From Hybos culiciformis (taxonomy: Eukaryota; Arthropoda; Insecta; Diptera; Hybotidae), in NCBI GenBank assembly GCA_964007475.1, contig OZ023273.1, positions 114,561,812 through 114,625,811 on the forward strand: a DNA stretch of 64,000 nt. The letters are read 5' to 3'. Positions 53,201 to 64,000 of the stretch are shown one piece after another; the first letter of the stretch is position 1, and every line of letters begins with the position of its first letter. The position numbers were made by a program, and so were the translations under genes. Below the pieces are notes generated by a model. The model was not told the DNA's origin. It made no database searches and saw only the letters and a list, made by a program, of their open reading frames with translations.

Positions 53201-56200
53201 CAAATTCCTAATGTTATGTCACATTATTATAGCCAAACCTTAGCTTTAATACCAATGGAATTGTGTATATTATAAATAAAAATAAAAACATTTTTTTTTT
53301 TTTTTTAAATAATGATAGGAATTAAATTAAAAATTATTTTTCATTCTCTCTCTGTTGTAATTTTTCTTGGTAAAATATATGCCAACAGTCATTTATATTA
53401 TGTTCCTTACCACTGTCGTCAAGTCAATAGTTTATAAATCGTTACGGTTATAGAATCTAAGAAAATTGATAACGGTCTTACTATATCTTTTCACATCACT
53501 TTGGCAATCAAAAGTTTTAATTTCAAAATTTAGCTGAAGAGTGCTTTATAAAGAAACATTGATTAATTTGTACAGATTCTACAAATATTAGTTTTATACA
53601 TTTTTATAGGATTTAATAAAATATATTTTTTAAATAATATTTCTGTTACTGCAAATATAGAAAATATTTTCAATACCTAGTTAAGTCGAGACTAAAATAA
53701 AAAAAAATTTTCGTTTTATTCCCTAGGAATGAAATCTTGTGCGCAATAATTGTGTTGTTCATTGTTTTTATTATTTTACATACAACAAAACAAAATAATA
53801 GTTTCCTATTTTCCATAATAAAATAACTGATACCAATTTATGTGTACATGCTTTAATTTTGTGCTAGACTTCTTTATCCGGTCATCGACTTGTATAACTT
53901 TAATATTTGGTGTATAGTTGCATATTGCAAATTGTATATCATTTCTAATAATTACTATAGTATGCAAGTTGCATGAAACGTATTATATAATGTTGGTTTA
54001 TTAAATGTTGTTATAAAAAATATATATTAAATATGTTAAATATTGGTGAAAAAATATGCCCACTTAAACTGTGTCTATGATTTTGCGGCAACGTTTGTAC
54101 GACTTCGCGACTTGAAATATATTCATTGTGAGGTTAAAAATCTTTTTGTTGCCACGGAACTAAAATCCTTTTCCAGTATCCTTGTAGGATAATGCCAATA
54201 TAATGACGGATACGAGTGTAAAGCTTTTTCGCATGTCCTAGGTCCTGTATTTAAAACCACTTTTAGCTTAAAGCCTTTTGTATATTACTGGAAAATATTG
54301 CTTATCTTTTCACAAAATTAATTTCTTAAATAAGATCAATAACTTTGTTCGATTTTAATGGTTTATACTGTTTATAGTATAAATTGCAATATAACAAAAA
54401 TTTGAAGTTTTATTTTAGTCTCGATTTTAGTGCTACCAGAGAGAAGTTCGGCTTCATATTTTTTTTTTTTTTCAATTTATCAAAATAATATTTAATGAAT
54501 TGTATTTTTTTTTAAAGTTCTTATATTAAAAAAATATATATAATTTTTGTGTAATTTGAACAGTGTTTAACATATTTCTCAGTTTTTATCACATTCTGCT
54601 TGTTACTTACTTTTTTTTTTCTTTTAAAGTAGAATAATCCAAGATTATTATTTATTTTACTGGAAGAAAAAATTCAATAATTTCAGGAAAAAAGATATAC
54701 TTAAGTATTTACAGTATAGGTACTATATATAATACTTAACATACATAAATATTAACATTTCCTATTTCTGGAAAAAAAATAAAATATGTATCTGAAATGT
54801 ATTGGAAGGTTTTTATTTTTCTAAAAAAGAATTTTCTTACAAAAAAATTATTTTTTTTTACCGGAAGACTTTAAAAAAATAAAAAAAAAAAATAAACGAT
54901 TTATTTTTCATAAAAATTGCATTTTTTTTTCTCATTTCGAAGTTCATTTGCTTTAAAAAAAAAAAAATGTTCTTTGGCATGTTATTGAATCAAATTACAT
55001 GGTGCTGTTTTTTTTTTTTTTTGACATTATAGATAGGCGATATGACCATAAAATTAAATTACATTTTATGTAAAATATATTTTATATAGTTAATTAATAA
55101 TTTTAGCTTGGCAAAATGTATACAGTTTTTAATATAGAATTGATTTAAAAAAGAAGTTGTGTCAGAAAATGTAAGCATAGAGGTAGAATGTGGAAGATAT
55201 AAATAGACATAAATAGATTTTGACCACAAACCAATGTTAAAAAATCAATGAGAAGTACACTCTATTAGAATCAAACGAACGTTAAAGTCATATGAAGTTT
55301 GGTACTGATAACAAATCCTTATTATAACTATTAGATTAAAGAAATTTAGATATATTTCTTACACTTAATGGCTAAACTACTAGGATATTAAAATTTTTTC
55401 TCTCTAATAATGTACGTAAAATTTAAAAAATCTATTTTTAAAAATATTCGTAAACCATTCAGCAATGTAAATAAAATGTAGTAATTTTTAATTCTTTTAT
55501 AATTTGATTTATTAATAAGAAATTCTTAACATTTAAGTTCACTTCTTAACTGGTTTTTTGTTTTGGTTTTATATATATAAATATAAAAACATTCGTGTGT
55601 AGAGAAAAAGAAACTACAAGTAAGTGTATAATAATTTTTTTTTTATAAATTGGATTCGAAAATTTAAAATAAATACGAACATATACACAATATCACAAAA
55701 CTGGTTTGAAGTTCGTAAAAAAAAAAAAGTTTAAATTTTTTTTTAGAAAACTGAGGAGTATAAAAATAATTTTTTATATTTTCGAACTAAATTTCTTAAA
55801 TCTTTTTCCTTATGTACGTATAATTTCCGATAAAATTAAAAAGTGTATATATAATCTTTTTTTATTAAATTTTATATTTTTTGCCATACCCTATTTAATT
55901 ACTATAAAAATATTGGTTATTTTTAACCATAGAAAATTTCAAATTATTTTTTTTTCCACTTGATTGAACCTTGAGAAATTAATAATTCACTGATAGCACT
56001 TTCGTTTCAGTGATCTTCAGAGTTAACTATACAATCACTAATATTATTTATTGGTTTTAAAAATTATAAAAGCTATATATTACGAGATGATACTTTTAAT
56101 GAAATAAATTAGTTATGATTTATGAAAATCAAATGTCTTCAAAAGTATTATACAGTTCATGTATAGATTAAGATAAGGAATGCTTATAAAATTAAAATAT

Positions 56201-57651
56201 ACCTAAATACATTTGTTAGATAAAATAATTAAAATTTACAGATTCGTAAAAGCATTATTCATTTATGTAAGTGTAATGAGAAAGTTTATGTCATACTATA
56301 TTATTTCATATATACATTGTACATATAATTATAACTTACAACCAGATTCAGGTAAAAAATGTTCTACCTTTCTTTAAATTTAAAAATAATGTTTTCTTTT
56401 GATCCATTAACTTTACGGTACGGTAAGATTTTTACACAAAAAAAAAAAACACATAAAAGTGAATTATCGTTATAGACATTGATATTAATAAATTAAAAAC
56501 TTTATGAAGTACTTTGTCACAAAAAATGAAAGTGACACACTTTCAAATAATTTAATCAAATCGACAAAAAATTATGTCCTTTAATATTTCTCATATATAA
56601 AAAAGAAAAATTTTAATCAATTTGAAAAGCTTTTAATAAAATTTAATTTATTTTTTTTGAGATGATGATTTAAAAGTCTTCTTAAAGGTGTGCTGTTAGT
56701 AAATGAAAAGAAATTACATTTGGCAAAGGATTATCTTATATACTTAAGTATGTTTTTTCAGCAGTACATTTTACAAGGTCTGATTAAATTCTTGTAGAGT
56801 TATTCAAATGCCTCTGAATGGTAAAATCAATAAAATAAAATAAAATTTTGGTCAACATTTGTTGCATAATTAAAGAAATCTTCTTCGTAAAATTTTAATT
56901 TCGGTTTAAAGACAAAGAAATGTGTGGTTTTAGTATAAGAGAAAATGTTTATAAAATAAATCAAAACTAAAAAAGTAAAAAAATTTAAAAACTCAGTTGA
57001 AAGTAGTACAGTATAGGTACGATTATTGAATATTTTGTCAATATTTCAAAAAATTTGATATGTATTTTCAATTTTTGATTGACAAAGGGGCTAAAAATAC
57101 CAAAAATATAAATTAAGTCAGTCAATAGTATTTGATTTGATGTACATATAAAAAAAAGTTTTTTCCTATATATAATATGATGTGTACACAAATCAAAAGG
57201 AAAAATTTCTGCTTTGATTTGATTTGCACATGAGAAAATTTTCAAACGATTAGTTAATCAAATATTGTTAAAACACTGATTAAACATTAAAGATATTTTT
57301 GGACTATAGAAATTAGTTAACGATAACAAATTCAAATGTTACATTTTAAGTTCTTTTCAATCAAAAAAAAAAAGGAAACATTTTATCTTTTTATTAAATA
57401 TGTCTGTTTGCCACTGAAATGCTTGTGACTATTAATCGGATTGAATGCGGAAATGCGTACTTTTAAATATTCATTTATTTCAAGGCCAAGGGTACTTAAT
57501 TATTTTCATACTTTTAAAACTTTCATAAACTTCAAACATTATACTTAGATTAATCTTAGGAAGCCAAAAAAAATTACTCCAAGATTGTGTCTCAATATAA
57601 TTTCAAATAACGTTCTAATGGCATCAATAAAATATATTTACATTGTAAATG
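48307..57651. other. Non-coding AT-rich region
   Basis: About 9.3 kb without a supported exon. A simple (ATT)n repeat lies at 50190-50217. A GC-richer patch at about 54060-54250 has short open frames in all directions but no recognisable domain. An otherwise unassigned patch at about 49280-49410 begins GCGGCAACCCTAG, similar to common transposon ends. No tRNA-like structure was recognised. Confidence 0.4.
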
Positions 57652-58752
57652 TAACTCTAATTATGGCTTCTTTTGATCAACTTTCGGTCAGTGATTACTT
57701 TCAAACTTGTATTGATCGAAAGTTTCATTTCTAAATGAAAGTACTTTCATTTGAAACGATCACTTTCATTTATTTCATTCTATTTTGTTCGAAATAATCG
57801 AAAGTTTCGAATTTTAGTTGGAAGGAATATTTTCAATATAAGCAAAAAAATAATAATATGAAATTAAAAACATAACACAACATTTTTTTATTATTCACAA
57901 CATAACACAACATTTTTTTGTACTATTTCAAAAATAATACAACGGATTTTTATTGTACTTTCTTATTATAAATAAAAACACAACATGATTGAACTTATTA
58001 AAATTTCGAAAAGACTGTCAAGCGTTAACTTGTTTTAAGCGACAAAGATAACTTTTTTTTAATCCTTAGAGGTCCAAAATTTTTTTCGCTAAACAACATT
58101 AACGCTTTACTTCAATAATCAAAATCAAAATTCGTAAGTGGATAGATAGATGTCGATTATGGGAACCAAAAATCTTTCGGACAGCGTATTAAATTCATTT
58201 AACCAAAAAAGGTTCCGTAGTATTAATTTTTTTTTTTTTTTTAATTTTTCTTTCGTATATATAAACGTTATGTATATATAAACGTTATATTGTTAGACTA
58301 AAGTCAGACAAACGTCCCGCGAATAAACTAGTTTCGAGTATTAAATCTAAAAAAAAATATTTTTGATTTTGCTATATAAAATCGAAATGAAAAAAATTTG
58401 CAGTTGTAACAAGCATTTACCTGTTTGTTTTCATAAAAAAAAAACAAAAATTGTGTATAAGCGGTAACGAAAATATGTTGTATTTACTTTTTTTGTTATT
58501 TTCTGTTCGACTGCGTTTTATTTTTTTATTTTATTTTTTTGTTAAAAATTGACTAAAATTTTAAAATTACTATTAACATACAATGATCGAAAGTGTTCGA
58601 AAGTTTCATTTGTTTCTTTCATATTGATTGATTATTTCATTCTAGAATGAAAGTAATGTCAAACATTTTTGAAAGCGATCAAATGAAATGAAATGAAAGT
58701 TATGAATGAAACTTTCGAACACTTTCGTTTCAACAGAAGCCTTAACTCTAAT
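57652..58752. mobile_element. hAT-like non-autonomous element, about 1.08 kb, with 10-bp flanking repeat
   Basis: TAACTCTAAT flanks the unit on both sides (57652-57661 and 58743-58752). Just inside, GGCTTCTTTTGA at the left matches the inverse of the right end, GGCTTCTGTTGA. The subterminal regions are crowded with CGAAAGTTTCATTT, ATGAAAGTA and GAAACTTTCG words in both orientations, as expected for transposase-binding repeats of hAT elements. The core contains a local duplication, CATAACACAACATTTTTTT (about 57870-57917), and ATATATAAACGTTAT twice near 58258-58289. No transposase frame remains. The hAT call rests on the duplication length of about 8-10 bp and the layout. Confidence 0.6.
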
Positions 58753-61700
58753 ACAAAATTCCCACCCACATTAATATCTTTCTTACCCTGTGCTTTCAAA
58801 TAATATATGTAAAATGTAATAATTTATTAATTTTTGATTTATAACTTAATTAATTGTAAGATTTTAAACAAAATTAATTTAAGAAAAATTCCAAATTCAC
58901 TTTCTTTTGTAAATTAATTTATCTTAATTTTTTATATTTTTTTAATAAATTTTTTAGAAATATTTGACAAAAAAAAACCATTAAGGATTTCCGCCCATAA
59001 TTATCAAGTTTTAGGTTATATTTTAAAATAATAGCATGAGAGACAGCATATTTATCTGATATTAATAATATTATGTTAATGCTAATCTTGCTAATATTGA
59101 ACATATAAGGCAGAAAATCATAACAGTACTAGTATAATGTACATTCTAAATTTCAGTAAATTAACCTTGAATAAATATAAATACATCATCTTTTTTAAAT
59201 TTTCAACAGTATCGAATCGCAGCATTCACATGATCGATTGTTTGTAGATCGATTTTTTATAAACTTCTGAATAAGACATACATTAAATGAAAATCACAAA
59301 ATATTAATTAATTGAAAGTTAGTGTATTTAGAAACGGTATGAATGAAGAAATATATATCGACATAATCGATATAATAATGTAATCGGTCATTATTCATAA
59401 GTTCAAGTTATTTTTAATACTAATATACTGTATAGTTTACTGTAGCTGTTTGAAGTTAAGTAAAGATAAAGATAAAATTCAATAAAGATAAAAAGATATT
59501 TAGCTCTAAAATTAATCAAATTCTGTTTTTTTTTTGTATAAATTTAACATAAAAAAAAATATAAATAATTATGTTATATACTGAATATCTATATGGGTAC
59601 ATATACATATTATCTGAAAAATTTCCATATTACGATATTATTATAATATAAAACCTGAGATTTAATTTCATTCGCCAATAAATAAAATTATAGTTTTTAA
59701 TTAATTTATTATTCAGTAGAAAAAAAAAACACCAAACATAAGCGAAACTAGGTCAACCAGTTAAATTTATTGAACTTTGGGTTTTTAAAAATTTTATTGC
59801 ATATTCAAGCCATAATAAACAAATATAAAACTTCTGGTATAAGAGTATAAAACAGAAAGAAAAAAAATTATTTGTTGGTACTTCATTTTTAAGAATTAGC
59901 GATTGGTTTTGTTTTAAATTGACGAAAATATTTTTCACCTAATTGCTGAAATAAAAAATACATATATAAAAAAATAGCAGTAAAGTATTAAAGCATCAAG
60001 CTATAAAATTGATAGACTTATGAGATTCGTTTACTAAACATTATTTTAGCATCAAAAACATATATGTACATAAATCATTACATTTCCAATTAATTAATAG
60101 ATAGGTATAGATTTATTAGAAAACAATTTTTTTTCTAAAACTTAAAACAATTTATGGACAATAAAATTATCTTCATTCAAACTGCCTTTCAGATGGTAAT
60201 ATAGTGGTCAATTTCTACAAGGTATTATCACGTCAACAAAAAAAAGTAGACCTTTAGAAAATATTTTTATGAATATTTGTATTTTAAAGATCACTCAAAT
60301 GGCAAAAAAAATAAGATAACTACAATTTGAGGGAAAGAATATATTAGGTATAAGAATAAGGGCGATGCAAATATTTGGACCAACGCCACATCGAACATGA
60401 AACATAAATGACTAAAATAAGTGTAAGGAAAAATTTTAATGAAAATAAAGGGTAAAAAAATATCAAAGGAAAGTTTGATGAAACACAAGTTTCCATTAAA
60501 ATTTTCTCCTCAGAATAATTAAACTACTATGTATGTACATGAATAATGAAATGTTTAATGAGAATGTAGAATTATTAAATATAGAAACATGTGCATTTTA
60601 TATTCGTGTTAATTAAGGTTCACATAACCATTTCATAACCACGTTCTAACCAAGAAACATAACTTACAAATTCTTAAGATATTTTACTTTTTTTGGAATC
60701 AAATTTATTAATGTTATGTCTCTGACACTTATGAGATAGTGAAATTAACATAATTTTGTTACTTTTGACTAAAATTATTATATTTTATATTAAAATTAAA
60801 CGTATTTTTAGTGACTACTTTTGACTATTTTTTTTGCAGAAAAACTATTATTTTTTGAAATATAGAAAACAGTCCTTAAAAGTATTTCATAATTTTTCAA
60901 TGCGGAGAATTTACTTACAGAAAATTAGTCAAATTATAATTATATTTTATTCAACGTTTTCTTTAATTACATTTTTTTTTTTTTGATAAGTAGGCATGAG
61001 AAGTACATAAAAGAAATATCCTTGCTCTAATTTTAAATTCAGTTTCCGTAATAATTTTGCATTTCAAAGACTATAATATTAACCGTGGTTAGGGGTTCTA
61101 ATGTCTCTATGAGTCTATATATGTGAATGTGCTACATACATATAATAAATGTTAATAAAAAGCAACAACTTCTAAACATCACTTCAGATTAGGTATACTA
61201 TATATAATTTTTAAATTCAAATATTTCACGATCTGTTAACAACATTTTTTGAAAAATCTTGTTCTTTTGAAAAATCTTGTGGTTGTTTTTTAAAATGTAT
61301 ACTTTAAATAAGATATGCAAGAAAATTATAATGTTAAATTATTATTTATAAAAATTTATAACTCCAAATGTTGGCATTTAAAAATTCTAATACTTTATCT
61401 TAATTAATGCAAATTAGAAATAATTTTAAATTTTTGTCCATGAAAGGCACCTAATTCGCAACTACTGTAGATGACCAAAAAGCTAGTTTCAATTTTAAAA
61501 ACTAGTATAGAATTTACTATTCATGTTTGTTGTTTTTTAAAACAGGCATTTTATATTATAATAAAAACAGTGTGACGTTCACAATTAAAATTACTTACAA
61601 TAATAATAAATTTTTGAACAAATGTTAAAAAAAAAATATGTTCTTATTTTTTTTTGTTATTTCGTCCAAATAAAAATTTTTACGTATATTTGTATTAAAA

Positions 61701-64000
61701 AAAAAGCCTTGTAATTAACGTTCTTCATAACCACATATTTAAATGTTGAATAAAAATATATTTCTGTTTTAAATGTGAATAATATGTGCAAGGGAAATAT
61801 TATATTGTCCTAATTCATGAATAGAACTTTTAAAGTATGTTGGATGAAACATTAGTTAAAAAAAAAAAATATGGGGTTTGCTTAAATCTGTGCTGATTTT
61901 GAAATTAGAACAACAAGGAGCGTGGCAAGAAAAGATATTATTATTTTTATTTATTTATATTTTAATAATATGAATTCTGGGTTGCATATTTCATATGCAG
62001 GTTTCTTTATTTTCTTTATAAAAGGTAAAATATTTCAGAATAAATTAAACATTTATAGGGTTGCATTTTATATAAAATTGAATGTTAAGTTTGATAATTT
62101 ATTTATTTGTGTTTTTTATGCATAATGCAGACAGAAATTAATGAAATAAAATACATACGAAGAACTTACGCTATACCATACGATTATAATTAGCACTTGA
62201 AAATTAAATGAAATTTGAATATTTTATTGGGTGGAGGAACCAACCTACTATACTTTATTATTAAGTGTTAAAAAAAAAATGGTTTTCAAGATTAAGGGCG
62301 ACGCTTGTGGACGTTAGCAGATTGATTTCAAAGCATGTATATGTATATTATGCTTGTACGCAACCAACTCAAGTACAAACATTTCATTTTCATTTCATTA
62401 ATTCGCCATGAAATTGATTATATCGATTAGTTTTTAAAAAGTATATAATTAAAATCTGCTAAATCTGAGCCGAGTTTAAAAAAAAATAAAGTAAACGAGG
62501 GTACAAAATACTTGTGTGACAGTTAGAGACTCAACTACATTTATGAAAAGATCTAGTCGTGAATTAAATAAATTATATGAAACCTAAAAGTTAATATTTG
62601 TGACCATTGGAATGAATTCAATAATTATTTAATTGAGTATAAAAACCTTGCATATATACATAAATATTTTTTCTAACAAAATCTCTTAAAATTAAATATT
62701 ATGTTAATTGTGTTTGTCTTTTTTTATTCGCATTACGAATAAATTGTTGATGAACCTAAACAATGTGGGGCACATTTTAACAATCAAAAGATAAAAAATA
62801 TATACTTACATATTATTTGTTGAATATATACACCAACCGACATCAACATCAACCTGTATGTAAATAAATTGTGTTTCAAAATTTCCATATTATATGGAAT
62901 TGTCAAAGAAAAATTATTTTTAAAATTATCTCTAAAGAAAAAAAAAAGCTCCCACTTTGGAAGTGCTACATTGTTGGAGAAAAATCATGATTTTTTTTTC
63001 GTAAGATTTATTTCTTTATTTCTTGACATTATATGAAAATTGTACAATCCATCAAAATTTTTGTTATTCTCTTCTTTTATTTTTTTTTTGTTGAAAAAAA
63101 AAAGTCATTTCCTTGATATGTTTATCTCTGAAAATGACATAACAGAGCTAAAATGTAATAAGAATTTGTAATATATACCAGGTTTGTGTACTTATAGAAA
63201 ATTATAACAAAATTTTTAGTTTATTGTTAACAAACTATATTTTATTTTTTAAATTCATTTGTTTAGTTTTTTCATTAGACAATAATCATTTCAACTTTAA
63301 ACTGATCCCTTCTGCAAGTAAAAAAATTCTTTAAAAGTCGACATTTTTTTTTTTGTATTTAATGTTTTAGAGTTTTAGACACACCATTCTTGTTGTCTGA
63401 ATTTATAAAATCTCATAATTTTGAAAATATAATAAAATTTCATTTGAAACTTATTTACATTGTAAATAATTTTTGGTGAATATTAAAATAACAAATCGTG
63501 TCTATATTTTGTGTTTCTTATTTTCTTTTCTACTAAAGCTTAAATACCAAACAAATGTTATATATAAAAAACAATGCGGAAATGATGTGGACTTTTGATT
63601 ATTTTTCAAAATAAATAAATACAACAACGAAAAAAAAAAAAAAACTAAATAAAGAAGAAAAGATAAAAGAATTTATTTTGAAATAAAAGTTAAATAATAA
63701 TAATAATAATAATAATAATAAGTTTAAGAAAAAATTATGAAAATTATTTTAAATCTTCCTTTTCATTAAATATGATATAAAGATTTAATAAGATCTCTAG
63801 ATTTGTTTAACAAGACAATTAACAAGTTAAAAAGCATTATCAAATCAAAACATAATAAAAAAATATTAATCTTTCTTTTTTTTACATTATTTTCTAATTT
63901 AATATTAGGATTTTTTAAATTCTATTTAAAAAATTCTATTTAAAAAAAAAAATTAAATTATTATTAAATAGAAAAATATTTATTGTATCTATTTTTGTCA
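58753..64000. other. Non-coding AT-rich end of the window
   Basis: No gene recognised. A simple (AAT)n repeat is at 63692-63721, with many poly-A and poly-T runs elsewhere. It could be intergenic or intron of a gene whose exons lie beyond the window. Confidence 0.4.

Noticed and set aside
56985..57245. 86-codon minus-strand frame
   Set aside because: Hydrophobic composition follows from AT-rich DNA; no splice-compatible partner exon or family motif was found.

Overview
The window is nuclear DNA of an insect. The sequence is very AT-rich (about three quarters A+T by eye). Genes are split by many short introns with GT...AG borders and oligo-T acceptors. The protein families present (CD36-type receptors, MLH1, TIMMDC1, KIAA0930, FAM151/menorin) are animal ones, and a LINE ends in the pentamer TTAGG, the usual insect telomere unit. 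I cannot fix the order or species.

Layout. 1-3055: no protein gene; three short elements with inverted ends (136-471, 495-970, 2119-2454). 3056-4793 (+): five-exon FAM151/menorin gene. 4794-6476: intergenic, with a TTTTCCG-rich repeat block and a near-perfect 110-bp-arm hairpin. 6477-8452 and 14703-16966 (both -): two tandem CD36-family scavenger receptor genes with identical exon phases, about 6.3 kb apart. 16967-19510: AT-rich, nothing recognised. 19521-25210 (-): full-length, apparently intact non-LTR retrotransposon (ORF1 + ORF2 with endonuclease, RT, RNase H and a Cys/His knuckle), joined by TAATG and ending in a TTAGG-type tail next to a 10-bp target duplication. 26249-26801: decayed pogo/Tigger-like element. 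27142-31763 (+): Mlh1 in seven exons; its 2-kb first intron contains a complete same-strand gene for the complex I assembly factor TIMMDC1 (28063-28860) with its own spliced leader. 32789-39740 (+): ten-exon KIAA0930/DUF2045 gene with a very large Lys/Asn-rich exon 8. 39741-64000: about 24 kb with no coding signal, carrying three copies of a 186-bp MITE (two facing each other), a hAT-like end, a 1.08-kb hAT-like element with a 10-bp duplication, and simple repeats.

The host genes are functionally unrelated: an extracellular phosphodiesterase-fold protein, lipid or scavenger receptors, mismatch repair, complex I assembly and a conserved protein of unknown function. All exon joins were followed by hand and keep one open frame to a natural stop. 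No tRNA, rRNA or CRISPR array was recognised. The most notable items are the Mlh1/TIMMDC1 nesting, the intact LINE with stop-start coupling and a telomere-like tail, and the large perfect or near-perfect inverted repeats. I did not find a clear candidate for a wholly new biological system.
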